From an uncultured beta proteobacterium (GTDB lineage: Bacteria; Pseudomonadota; Gammaproteobacteria; Burkholderiales; Burkholderiaceae), in assembly GCA_903845455.1 (NCBI GenBank), contig CAIMXN010000007.1, forward strand, positions 1 to 10,434: DNA of 10,434 nucleotides, in the 5' to 3' direction. A model generated the notes under the pieces. The model was not told the origin of the DNA. It made no database searches and was given only the letters and a program-made list of their open reading frames with translations. The stretch's first letter is position 1, and each line of letters starts with the position of its first letter. The position numbers were made by a program, and so were the translations under genes. Shown piece after piece: positions 1-7,783 of the stretch.

Positions 1-252
1 GATAGGTAATGAACCTTTGGCATGCTCTGGACGAGCTACATAGACCGGAATTTGAGTGTTGCCAACAGGGATCATTTGCTCTCCAGCAGTAAGACCAGCA
101 AAGTCCGTTTTAATGGCAGCTGCCATTACGGGCTCAGATGCAGGAGCAAAGCCAACACCAATCCCAGTAGCAGCAATTGCAGAGGTCTTCATAAAAGTCC
201 TTCTGTCAGCCTGCATATCTTGTGGATGTGGATTATCTTTTTTGTTCATCAT
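1..252 (-). CDS. Dienelactone hydrolase family protein with Tat signal (5' part only, truncated by window edge)
   Basis: The first 84 codons are visible and the frame is open to the left edge. The N-terminus has a twin-arginine motif, DRRTFMK at residues 16-22, then a hydrophobic small-residue stretch (about 23-38) and an Ala-rich possible cleavage region near residues 44-46. This predicts folded export through the Tat system. The mature start, with IPVGNTQIPVYVARP at 61-75, resembles the first strand region of exported dienelactone hydrolase (carboxymethylenebutenolidase-like alpha/beta hydrolase) proteins. The catalytic Cys/His/Asp region lies outside the window, so activity cannot be judged. 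The gene follows polA by 24 bases on the same strand and may be cotranscribed with it. Two tandem ATG codons (252-250 and 249-247) are possible starts; GGGGA lies 5 or 8 bases upstream of them. Export is fairly sure; the family call rests on a short stretch. Confidence 0.72.
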   Translation of the reverse strand, partial: MMNKKDNPHPQDMQADRRTFMKTSAIAATGIGVGFAPASEPVMAAAIKTDFAGLTAGEQMIPVGNTQIPVYVARPEHAKGSLPI

Positions 253-257
253 ATTTA

Positions 258-262
258 TCCCC
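258..262 (-). promoter_or_regulatory. Ribosome binding site of the hydrolase gene
   Basis: On the minus strand this reads GGGGA. It is 5 bases from the first ATG and 8 bases from the second ATG of the tandem start, so it favours the second slightly without excluding the first. It lies in the 24-base gap after the polA stop codon, which allows independent re-initiation on a polA-hydrolase transcript. Confidence 0.5.
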
Positions 263-276
263 AAAACTCGCTTAAC

Positions 277-3108
277 TTAGTGAGCCTCTTCCCAATTATC
301 CCCAATACCGATACTCACTAGCAAAGGAACTTTTAAATCAGCAACCGTACACATTAACGCTGGCAATTTTGCCTTGAGTAGATCAATCTCATCCAAAGGT
401 ACATCAAATACCAATTCATCGTGCACCTGTAAGAGCATGCGGGTTTTGAGTTGCTCTTTTTCCAACCAATTCTCAACAGCAATCATGGCTAATTTGATTA
501 AGTCTGCAGCAGTCCCTTGCATCGGCGCATTAATTGCAGCACGCTCTGCCCCTTGACGACGAGGTCCATTGGATCCTTTGATCTCTGGTAGCCATAGCCT
601 CCTACCAAATACAGTCTCTACATAACCATTTTCACGCGCCTCTAAACGGGTGCGTTCCATGTATTGCGCGACCCCTGGATAGCGATCGAAATATTTAGCA
701 ATGTAATTTTGTGCGGCAGAACGCTCAATTCCTAAATTACCAGCCAAACCGAATGCGCTCATGCCATAAATCAAGCCAAAATTAATCACCTTGGCATAAC
801 GACGCTGTTCAGAGTTCACACTATCTAAAGGCACTCCAAAGATTTCAGCAGCAGTAGCTTGGTGAACGTCCTTACCAGCCCTAAATGCGGCAAGTAAGTT
901 TTCATCTTCAGCAATATGCGCCATGATGCGTAATTCAATTTGCGAGTAGTCAGCTGAAAGTAATTTACAGCCATCAGCTGGAATAAATGCCTCCCGAATC
1001 CGTCGGCCCTCTTCAGTACGCACTGGAATATTCTGCAAATTGGGATCACTGGATGCAAGGCGTCCGGTCACTGCAGTTGCTTGTGAAAAGTTAGTATGCA
1101 CACGACCTGTTTTTGGATCGGCCATCCGTGGCAACTTTTCGATATAGGTTGACATTAATTTAGCCAAACTGCGATAGTCCAAAATGCGGGCTGGCAGAGG
1201 ATAGTCTTCAGCCAATTTTTGCAAGACCTCTTCATCCGTTGAGGGGGCTCCTGATGGCGTCTTCTTAATGACTGGCAACTCCAATTGCCCAAACAAAATT
1301 TCTGCGATCTGCTTAGGTGATTGGATATTAAAAGGCTGGCCCGCCAGTTTATGTATCTCACCCTCTAATTCAAGCAAGCGTTTACCAACCTGCTGACCCT
1401 GTTTGGCCAATAGTGCTGAATCAATGCGGATACCGTTGCGCTCCATGATGCCGAGCACTCGCATCGCTGGAATCTCAATACTCTCGTATACATAACGTAG
1501 ACCAGGGCTTACTTCTATTTGTGGCCACAGTTCTAAATGTAGGCGCAAAGTGATATCGGCATCTTCAGCGGCGTAATCCGTAGCAATCTGTAAATCTACC
1601 TGATCAAAACCAATTTGATGCACCCCTTTGCCACAAACCTCTTCATAACGAATGGTCTTCACACCCAGATGGCGCTCTGCGAGACTATCCATGTTATGAG
1701 GAAGATGGGATTCAAGCACATAAGATTCAAGCAAGGTATCAAACTGAATGCCGCCCAAAGTAATGCCGTAATTGGCAAAGATGTGACTGTCGTACTTTAA
1801 GTTTTGACCGACCTTGGCATGAGAAGAACTCTCTAACCATGATCTCATTCGCGACAGCACTAAGTTGCGGTCTAGTTGAGTTTCGCCATTGCGATGGGCC
1901 ACAGGAATATAACAAGCCTCCCCTGGTTTTACTGATAAAGAAATACCCACCAACTCTGCAGCCAATGCGTCTAAACCAGTAGTCTCGGTATCCACTGCAG
2001 TTAAAGATGCGTCTGTAATTTTCTTGAGCCACTTGTCCAGACCAACTTCATCTACTACGCACTCATACTTGCGCTCAATAGCACCATGCAAATCGCTTGT
2101 GGTCTGAGATAATAATTTTGTTGGGGCTGAGGCAACCTCTCTAGTTTTTTTTGCAGCGAGCTCATTGGGGGAGATGCCTGGAAGCGGACTCCCTGCTAAA
2201 TCAAAGACCGCACCTGCTTGCTCAGTCTGGGAGCTAGGATTGGTGAGCTGTTTTTCTACATCGCGCAACCATGTCTTAAAGGCATAACGTTCAAATAATT
2301 CACGTAACAGTGGCGCGTCTTCAGGCTTGGCATGCAAATCATCCAAGCTCAGAAGATGAGGATCTAAATCACAATCTATCTTCACTGTGATTAACTCACG
2401 TGCTTTAGGAAGCCACTGCAAGCTGGCCCGTAAATTTTCACCTACTACCCCTTTTACTTGCTCAGCATTTGCCATCAAATTATCAAGGTCGCCAAACTCA
2501 GCCAACCATTTATTGGCGGTCTTAGGGCCAGCTTTAGGAACACCAGGTACGTTGTCTACTGCATCGCCAATAATAGATAAGTAATCCACAATCCGTTCTG
2601 GTGGTACTCCAAACTTTTGGATCACGCCATCAATATCTAATTTTTCATTGGTCATAGTATTAATCAACGTCACTGATGGATTGACGAGTTGTGCCAAATC
2701 TTTATCACCAGTCGAAATAATAGTTTCCCAACCAGCCTGAGTCGCTTGGCAAGCTAAAGTACCAATCACATCATCGGCCTCAACTCCGGATACCATTAAA
2801 ACGGGCCAACCTAAAGCCTTTACCATCGCATGAATGGGTTCAATTTGCCTAACCAGATCCTCGGGCATGGGCGAGCGATGGGCCTTGTATTCGGAGTACA
2901 TCTCGTCCCGAAAAGTCTTCCCTTTGGCATCAAATACACAGGCAATATGGTCAGCTTTAAGCTCTGATCTGGCCCTGCGCATCATATTGACCATCCCATA
3001 AATTGCCCCGGTAGGATCGCCAGCTCCATTTCTGAGGTCAGGCATGGCATGGAAGGCGCGGTAGAGGTAGCTAGAGCCGTCTACTAACAAGAGTCTATGT
3101 TTAGTCAT
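277..3108 (-). CDS. polA: DNA polymerase I
   Basis: This 943-residue protein is close in length to E. coli PolA (928). It fills gaps in excision repair and removes RNA primers from Okazaki fragments. The 5' nuclease domain (about 1-285) shows D10, FDAKGKTFR from 59, VEADD at 109-113, STGDKDLAQLV at 132-142 and GDAVDNVPG at 181-189. A poorly conserved linker (about 286-345) follows. The 3'-5' exonuclease is intact: DTET at 373-376, NLKYD at 436-440 and YAAEDAD at 512-518. Polymerase motif A is DYSQIELR at 720-727, motif B RRYAKVINFGLIYG at 769-782 and motif C VHDEL at 895-899. I chose the ATG at 3108-3106 because MTKHRLLLVDGSSYLYRAFH is the typical PolA N-terminus. The frame stays open 60 codons further, but that part is unlike PolA and overlaps the divergent gene. 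No strong Shine-Dalgarno sequence precedes this start. The gene is divergent from the thrB cluster. Confidence 0.98.
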   Translation of the reverse strand: MTKHRLLLVDGSSYLYRAFHAMPDLRNGAGDPTGAIYGMVNMMRRARSELKADHIACVFDAKGKTFRDEMYSEYKAHRSPMPEDLVRQIEPIHAMVKALGWPVLMVSGVEADDVIGTLACQATQAGWETIISTGDKDLAQLVNPSVTLINTMTNEKLDIDGVIQKFGVPPERIVDYLSIIGDAVDNVPGVPKAGPKTANKWLAEFGDLDNLMANAEQVKGVVGENLRASLQWLPKARELITVKIDCDLDPHLLSLDDLHAKPEDAPLLRELFERYAFKTWLRDVEKQLTNPSSQTEQAGAVFDLAGSPLPGISPNELAAKKTREVASAPTKLLSQTTSDLHGAIERKYECVVDEVGLDKWLKKITDASLTAVDTETTGLDALAAELVGISLSVKPGEACYIPVAHRNGETQLDRNLVLSRMRSWLESSSHAKVGQNLKYDSHIFANYGITLGGIQFDTLLESYVLESHLPHNMDSLAERHLGVKTIRYEEVCGKGVHQIGFDQVDLQIATDYAAEDADITLRLHLELWPQIEVSPGLRYVYESIEIPAMRVLGIMERNGIRIDSALLAKQGQQVGKRLLELEGEIHKLAGQPFNIQSPKQIAEILFGQLELPVIKKTPSGAPSTDEEVLQKLAEDYPLPARILDYRSLAKLMSTYIEKLPRMADPKTGRVHTNFSQATAVTGRLASSDPNLQNIPVRTEEGRRIREAFIPADGCKLLSADYSQIELRIMAHIAEDENLLAAFRAGKDVHQATAAEIFGVPLDSVNSEQRRYAKVINFGLIYGMSAFGLAGNLGIERSAAQNYIAKYFDRYPGVAQYMERTRLEARENGYVETVFGRRLWLPEIKGSNGPRRQGAERAAINAPMQGTAADLIKLAMIAVENWLEKEQLKTRMLLQVHDELVFDVPLDEIDLLKAKLPALMCTVADLKVPLLVSIGIGDNWEEAH

Positions 3109-3190
3109 ACCGCAATCGTACAATCTAGTTGCTAACTTCCCACGGGTCTGGTTTAGGAACCAATCTGGAGTGGGATTAAAAAGGTGAAAA
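3109..3190. promoter_or_regulatory. Divergent spacer between polA and the thrB cluster
   Basis: These 82 bases separate two divergent start codons and should hold or overlap both promoters. The best -10-like element on the plus strand is TACAAT at 3119-3124, but I see no good -35 box 16-18 bases before it. On the minus strand no hexamer pair stands out. A small inverted repeat, TGGTT/AACCA around a TAGG loop (3149-3162), lies in the middle and could be an operator or chance. No known operator or riboswitch was recognised. Confidence 0.4.
3181..3186 (+). promoter_or_regulatory. Ribosome binding site of the DUF2782-like gene
   Basis: AAGGTG lies 4 bases before the first ATG (3191) and 7 bases before the second ATG (3194) of a tandem ATGATG. 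The spacing fits the second ATG better, which would shorten the signal peptide by one residue with no functional effect. Confidence 0.5.
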
Positions 3191-3604
3191 ATGATGCACA
3201 CTCTAACCAACTTATTCAGCCACTCTTGGAGCCAGGCCCTTGTTTTAACAAGCTTTTTTATGGCTTTTAGCCTATTTGGGATGAGCAATGCTAGCGCCCA
3301 AAATACCAGCCAAGCCCTGAGCCCTGCCGAGCTCCAACAAATTAATAATCAACCCCTTGCCCCAGCCGTAAGCGCATCTGGAGCCATGAGTGCACCGGAA
3401 ACGCGCAAACCCAGCTATCAATTTAAAGATGGGAACGGGACTGAAGTGACCGAGTACAAGGATTCAAATAGTCCAACCCAGGTTCAGGTAAAGACCAAGT
3501 TAACCACTTATGAAATGTCGCCGCCTGACTCTGTTATGCCAGGCGCCCAATCTGGTGAAAGCAGTCTACTTAGCGTACCTAGCATCAGCATTCCAATTCG
3601 ATAA
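3191..3604 (+). CDS. Small exported protein, DUF2782-like
   Basis: This 137-residue protein has a clear Sec signal peptide: a hydrophobic run at about 16-30 and a likely cleavage site at NASA|QN after residue 36. The mature part begins with a Gln/Pro/Ala-rich, probably disordered stretch (37-75). Then comes a compact segment at 76-113, containing the core GTEVTEYKDSNSPTQVQVKT (83-102) and YEMSPP (107-112). This pattern (a TEY segment, a polar turn, then alternating beta residues and a Tyr-x-Met/Val-x-Pro end) resembles DUF2782, a family of unknown function that I recall near polA and thrB in related bacteria. A Ser-rich tail ends the protein. There are no cysteines, no lipobox and no catalytic motif. 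It is probably a periplasmic protein. It is the first gene of a plus-strand cluster, with thrB starting 3 bases after its stop. I can give no molecular function; the family name is moderately supported. Confidence 0.75.
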   Translation: MMHTLTNLFSHSWSQALVLTSFFMAFSLFGMSNASAQNTSQALSPAELQQINNQPLAPAVSASGAMSAPETRKPSYQFKDGNGTEVTEYKDSNSPTQVQVKTKLTTYEMSPPDSVMPGAQSGESSLLSVPSISIPIR

Positions 3605-3607
3605 GTT

Positions 3608-4585
3608 ATGGCTGTATTTACCCCGATTGAGCTTAGCGACATCTCAGACTGGATCGCACGGGATTTCAATATTGGAGTGGCTACCGCTATTCGCGGCATT
3701 CACGGTGGTATCGAGAACTCCAATTTTTTCTTAGATACCGTTCTTGATGGTAAGAAACAAGAATTTGTTTTAACCATCTTTGAAAGGTTGTCGGCAGAGC
3801 AACTCCCCTACTATCTCGAGCTCATGGGGCACTTGGCAAATAAAGGTATCACCGTTCCAAAACCCATCAGAAATAAAGATGGCGTGATTTTGTTTTCACT
3901 CAAAGGTAAGCCAGCAGCCATCGTCAGCAAACTGCCAGGACTATCAAGGCTAGAACCTGAAATAAAACACTGTACATTGGTAGGCGAAATGCTTGCAAAA
4001 ATGCATTTGGCGGGCACTGATTTTCCTAAAACACAAGCAAACTTGCGCAGTCTCTCTTGGTGGCAAAAAACCGTACCTCAAGTACTAATTCATTTAAATG
4101 AGAGTCAAAAAAAGTTACTTACCAGCGAATTAGCAACTCAAGAAATCTTCTTTGCTTCAAGTGCATATGCTGCACTCCCTCAAGGCGCAAGTCATTGTGA
4201 TCTCTTTAGAGATAACGTCTTATTTGATCCACAGGACACTTCTGACACATCGCAAGATCGATTAGGCGGCTTCTTTGACTTCTATTTCGCCGGCACCGAT
4301 AAGTGGCTATTTGATTTAGCAGTGACGGTAAATGACTGGTGTTTGGCTAGCAACAAAAAAGATTTGGATCCTGCTCGCTTTAATGCGCTAATGGATGCCT
4401 ACCAATCCGTGCGCCCTCTTACTGCCGATGAAAAATCTAGCTGGTCAATGATGGTCCGCGCGGCTGCCTTGCGCTTCTGGATCTCTCGCTTATGGGATTT
4501 TTATTTACCGCGTGATGCGCAGATGTTGACGCCGCATGACCCAAGCCATTTCCAACATATTCTCTTAAGTCGCCAAGCCATATGA
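3608..4585 (+). CDS. thrB: Homoserine kinase, type II (APH-fold)
   Basis: This 325-residue cytoplasmic enzyme is assigned to ATP-dependent phosphorylation of L-homoserine to O-phosphohomoserine, the step before threonine synthase. It belongs to the aminoglycoside-phosphotransferase-like ThrB family, not the GHMP kinases. The N-terminus MAVFTPIELSDISDWIARDF is typical of the betaproteobacterial enzyme. GGIENSNFF (33-41) matches the nucleotide-binding loop. SHCDLFRDNVLF (195-206) carries the catalytic Asp198 and Asn203, and GFFDFYFAG (221-229) carries the metal-binding Asp224. No key residue is missing. The start lies 3 bases after the stop of the upstream small gene and has no good Shine-Dalgarno sequence, which suggests translational coupling. 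The stop overlaps the next start by 4 bases (ATGA). An alternative substrate is possible in this fold, since choline and aminoglycoside kinases are relatives, but the sequence pattern fits ThrB well. Confidence 0.94.
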   Translation: MAVFTPIELSDISDWIARDFNIGVATAIRGIHGGIENSNFFLDTVLDGKKQEFVLTIFERLSAEQLPYYLELMGHLANKGITVPKPIRNKDGVILFSLKGKPAAIVSKLPGLSRLEPEIKHCTLVGEMLAKMHLAGTDFPKTQANLRSLSWWQKTVPQVLIHLNESQKKLLTSELATQEIFFASSAYAALPQGASHCDLFRDNVLFDPQDTSDTSQDRLGGFFDFYFAGTDKWLFDLAVTVNDWCLASNKKDLDPARFNALMDAYQSVRPLTADEKSSWSMMVRAAALRFWISRLWDFYLPRDAQMLTPHDPSHFQHILLSRQAI

Positions 4586-5364
4586 AACTAAACTCAGTCG
4601 CCCCTAAAGAGGGTTACACCTGGATACGCCAAGGTATTTGGCTATTTAAGCAAAGCCCCATTGGATTTTTGATGCTGGTCTTTATGTACGTGTTTCTTGC
4701 ACAGTTGGCAGTGCTTGTGCCAGTGATTGGTGTCTTTACTGTTTTGGTTCTAACACCAACTTTGTCTGTTGGCTTCATGACTGCCTGTCGCCAGGCCATT
4801 CAAAAAGAACGTATTCGACCCATGGTGTATTTAGTTGCTTTACAGTCAACCACGATTGTGCGTAAAAGAATTCTGCAATTAGGGCTTATTTATGCAGCAC
4901 TCATTTTGGCGCTCAGTTTTGTACTCAGCTTGCTGGTAGATTTTGAATTACTACTTCCGATCATGACGAGTGACAAACCCATCACCCCCGAAGCAGTTCG
5001 CCAAATTTATTTAGTCTTATTTTTTGGCGCTATTCTTTACATCCCAGTTGCTATGCTGATGTGGTTTTCGCCAATATTGGTAGCTTGGGAAGAGATGTCT
5101 GTTCCTCAAGCGCTCTTCTCTAGTTGTATAGCCTGCTGGACTAATCGTGGCGCATTCTTCTTATATCTAGCCATCTGGAGCGCGGTCTTGATCGCCATGC
5201 CACTTTTAGTAGGCGCTACATTTGACTTAATCAATCTTGGGCAGGCAGCATCATTTATCATCGCCCCGCTCTCTATGGCAGGGCTGACCGTGATGCATTG
5301 TTCTTTCTTTGCCACTTGGAAAGCCTGCTTTGCAGATAAAGAAGAGGCTACGCTCTTAGCTTAA
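4582..5364 (+). CDS. BPSS1780-like multi-pass membrane protein, function unknown
   Basis: This 260-residue inner-membrane protein has about six hydrophobic segments, roughly at 27-47, 48-67, 99-119, 141-166, 190-211 and 222-242. The N-terminal segment VAPKEGYTWIRQGIWLFKQS (6-25) is typical of a family named after Burkholderia BPSS1780, in which an amphipathic Gly/Trp-containing stretch precedes the first membrane span. I see no transporter signature, Walker motif or catalytic triad. Its start codon overlaps the thrB stop (ATGA) and lacks a clear Shine-Dalgarno sequence, so its translation is probably coupled to thrB. That makes cotranscription with thrB very likely, but it does not show a role in threonine metabolism; an amino-acid export or envelope role would be guesswork. 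It ends 19 bases before the convergent uvrD stop. Confidence 0.82.
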   Translation: MKLNSVAPKEGYTWIRQGIWLFKQSPIGFLMLVFMYVFLAQLAVLVPVIGVFTVLVLTPTLSVGFMTACRQAIQKERIRPMVYLVALQSTTIVRKRILQLGLIYAALILALSFVLSLLVDFELLLPIMTSDKPITPEAVRQIYLVLFFGAILYIPVAMLMWFSPILVAWEEMSVPQALFSSCIACWTNRGAFFLYLAIWSAVLIAMPLLVGATFDLINLGQAASFIIAPLSMAGLTVMHCSFFATWKACFADKEEATLLA

Positions 5365-5371
5365 ATGAACG

Positions 5372-5395
5372 GCTATTGATTATTCAATCAATAGC
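5372..5395. terminator. Convergent (bidirectional) intrinsic terminator-like hairpin
   Basis: GCTATTGATT (5372-5381) pairs perfectly with AATCAATAGC (5386-5395) around an ATTC loop. It lies between the convergent BPSS1780-like gene and uvrD and includes the last uvrD codons and stop. Plus-strand transcripts leave it into ACTTAGTTTTG, and minus-strand transcripts into CGTTCATTTAA. Both tails are only moderately U-rich and the stem is AT-rich, so efficiency may be modest. Confidence 0.6.
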
Positions 5396-7777
5396 ACTTA
5401 GTTTTGCAATACTCAATTGCAACCATTTCACACCATGTCGCTTAAAGCTGACTTGAGCACGCGCATCAGTATCACTACCTTCTAAACCGGTCACACGCCC
5501 CTCACCAAACTTAGTATGAAATACATTTTGCCCAATGGTAAATGGGTAGTTCCCGCGTGGCGGTGAAGCGAGTCTTTGAACTGTTGTAGAGGCAGAACCC
5601 ACTCGCCCTGTGCGCGCAGGTGTCTGACCATAAGTTTGATGTCGTACTTGCTGGCGCTCGTTACCAGAATCAAAGAAGTCATTCGATTCATATTCGCGTT
5701 GACGCGTATAGCCATCCTGCCAAGTTGACCCCGAACTTCTACCGCCCCAGCGAGCATCCTTTGCTTTTGGTGTCAGCCATTTAAGTGATTCAGCTGGTAA
5801 CTCTTCCAAAAAACGCGACGGCATGTTGTAGCGCACCTGGCCATGCAGCATGCGTGACTGAGTATGGGAGAGATACAAACGTTCTTTGGCCCTAGTGATC
5901 GCCACATACATTAAGCGACGTTCTTCTTCTAAACCATTGTGCTCATTCACGCTATTCTCATGCGGAAATAAACCCTCTTCTAAGCCAGTAATAAACACGG
6001 CAATAAACTCCAGACCCTTGGCTGAGTGAACCGTCATTAACTGCACGGCATCTTGCCCAGCTTGGGCCTGATTATCGCCAGCCTCCAAAGATGCATGCGA
6101 TAAGAATGCTGCGAGCGGGGAAACCTCAACTACACCTGGCTCATTCTCACCAGGCAACATCGCTGCAGCAGCATCTTGACCATAACCTTCTTCGGCAATG
6201 AAAGCAGTTGCGGCATTAACCAACTCTTGTAAATTTTCAACACGGTCTTGACCTTCTCGTTCTGTCAAATAGTGCTGAATCAATCCACTATTCTGAATCA
6301 CGAATTCAACAGTCTCAGGCAAAGTGTTATGGCGTGTTGCTTCACGCATGTGATCAACCAAACGCACAAAGCCACTGAGTGATGTGCCAGCTTTTCCAGT
6401 TAAAGTAGTGGCTGCCAAATATAAAGAACATTGTTGAGCTCTTGCCTCATCTTGCAAAGCTTCAATCGAACGCGCACCAATACCGCGAGTTGGGAAGTTC
6501 ACAACTCGCGAGAAAGATGTATCGTCATTGGGATTTTCCAAGAGACGCAAATAAGCCAATGCATGTTTAATTTCCGCACGCTCGAAGAATCGTAAGCCAC
6601 CATATACACGATAAGGAATGGCAGCCGAGAACAAAGCATGCTCGATGATGCGTGATTGAGCATTGCTCCTATAAAGCAGGGCAATCTCAGTACGCTTAAT
6701 ACCGCTATTAACCAGAGCCTTGATTTCATCAACGAGCCAAGCAGCTTCAGCGTGATCACTGGCAGCATCAAAGATTCGTACGGGCTCCCCATGACCAGCA
6801 TCAGTACGTAGATTTTTTCCTAGACGTTCGGTGTTATTTGAAATCAGATGATTGGCAGCATCTAAGATGTGGCCATGTGAACGATAGTTCTGTTCCAACT
6901 TCACCATCATTGGATGAAATTGTTTTTCATAGAGGCGCATGTTCTCTACATCAGCCCCGCGGAAGGCATAAATACTTTGGTCATCATCACCCACTGCGAA
7001 GACGGCACTAGTGCCAGCACCACTCACGTTCGCCTTGCTAGTATCGTGACCAGATAGTAGTTTTAACCAGGCATATTGGAGCGCATTGGTATCTTGAAAC
7101 TCATCGATCAGAATATGACGGAAGCGTTCTTGGTAATGTGTCCGAATAGATTCATTGTGTTTGAGCAATTCATAACTGCGCAATAACAACTCTGCAAAAT
7201 CTACTACACCTTCGCGTTGGCACTGAGCATCGTAGGCTTCGTAAAGTTGTGCCATTTTGGCCTGAAAATCATCGCCCGAATCAAGATCGCGAGCACGCAT
7301 ACCGCGTTCTTTGGCATGGGAAATAAAGTATTGAAGTTGTTTAGGTGGATATTTCTCATCATCTACCTTCAAACCCTTTAAAAGGCGCTTGATAGCCGAT
7401 AACTGATCTTGGGTATCCAAAATCTGAAATGTCGATGGCAAACCAGCTTCTTTGTGGTGCGCCCGCAATAAACGGTTGCAAAGGCCATGAAAAGTCCCAA
7501 TCCACATCCCCCGAATATTGATAGGCAACATAGCACTAAGGCGTAACATCATCTCTTTAGCAGCCTTATTGGTGAAGGTCACCGCCAATACGCCAATGGG
7601 TGAAATCTGACCGGTTTGGATCAACCAGGCTATACGGGTAGTGAGGACGCGGGTTTTGCCGCTACCTGCCCCGGCCAAAATTAAGCCTGATTGGGCCTGG
7701 CCATTTTCATTTACGGGCGGGAGGGTCACTGCCTCGCGCTGTTCTAGGTTGAGGTTCGCGAGCAAGTCTGAGTACAT
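5384..7777 (-). CDS. uvrD: DNA helicase II, UvrD/PcrA/Rep superfamily 1A
   Basis: This 797-residue 3'-5' helicase is assigned to nucleotide excision repair and mismatch repair. All SF1A motifs are present: Q motif near Gln13, Walker A AGAGSGKT (35-42), Ia VTFTNKAAKEM (66-76), Ib GTFHG (94-98), II IDEFQDTN (224-231), III VGDDDQSIYAFRG (262-274), IV EQNYRS (295-300), V TVHSAKGLEF (582-591) and VI YVAITRAKERL (624-634). About 11 extra residues separate motifs II and III compared with E. coli UvrD. The C-terminus has a polar, poorly conserved linker (about 670-745), then a Tudor-like UvrD tail starting IGQNVFHTKFGEG (748-760). That tail and residues AFLSHASLEAGDNQAQ (557-572) favour UvrD over Rep. 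The start at 7777 gives the normal N-terminus. GGGA lies only a few bases before the ATG, too close for an ideal ribosome site. The gene is divergent from valS by 24 bases. Confidence 0.95.
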   Translation of the reverse strand: MYSDLLANLNLEQREAVTLPPVNENGQAQSGLILAGAGSGKTRVLTTRIAWLIQTGQISPIGVLAVTFTNKAAKEMMLRLSAMLPINIRGMWIGTFHGLCNRLLRAHHKEAGLPSTFQILDTQDQLSAIKRLLKGLKVDDEKYPPKQLQYFISHAKERGMRARDLDSGDDFQAKMAQLYEAYDAQCQREGVVDFAELLLRSYELLKHNESIRTHYQERFRHILIDEFQDTNALQYAWLKLLSGHDTSKANVSGAGTSAVFAVGDDDQSIYAFRGADVENMRLYEKQFHPMMVKLEQNYRSHGHILDAANHLISNNTERLGKNLRTDAGHGEPVRIFDAASDHAEAAWLVDEIKALVNSGIKRTEIALLYRSNAQSRIIEHALFSAAIPYRVYGGLRFFERAEIKHALAYLRLLENPNDDTSFSRVVNFPTRGIGARSIEALQDEARAQQCSLYLAATTLTGKAGTSLSGFVRLVDHMREATRHNTLPETVEFVIQNSGLIQHYLTEREGQDRVENLQELVNAATAFIAEEGYGQDAAAAMLPGENEPGVVEVSPLAAFLSHASLEAGDNQAQAGQDAVQLMTVHSAKGLEFIAVFITGLEEGLFPHENSVNEHNGLEEERRLMYVAITRAKERLYLSHTQSRMLHGQVRYNMPSRFLEELPAESLKWLTPKAKDARWGGRSSGSTWQDGYTRQREYESNDFFDSGNERQQVRHQTYGQTPARTGRVGSASTTVQRLASPPRGNYPFTIGQNVFHTKFGEGRVTGLEGSDTDARAQVSFKRHGVKWLQLSIAKLSAID

Positions 7778-7783
7778 CGTCCC

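Noticed and set aside
22..321. Open plus-strand frames opposite the hydrolase gene
   Set aside because: They are antisense to a gene with a clear Tat signal and family match, carry no recognisable protein features, and run over the end of polA.
3149..3162. TGGTT-TAGG-AACCA inverted repeat in the polA/thrB-cluster spacer as an operator or attenuator
   Set aside because: A 5-bp stem is easily found by chance, it matches no operator I recognise, and no U-tract follows it. It is only mentioned in the spacer entry.
3109..3288. In-frame upstream extension of polA by 60 codons to an ATG at 3288
   Set aside because: The added residues do not resemble PolA, the normal PolA N-terminus begins at 3108, and the extension runs antisense through the signal-peptide region of the divergent gene.
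277..7777. polA and uvrD as one DNA-repair operon
   Set aside because: They are on the same strand but separated by about 2.3 kb of opposite-strand genes and a terminator-like hairpin. Their proximity is suggestive at best.
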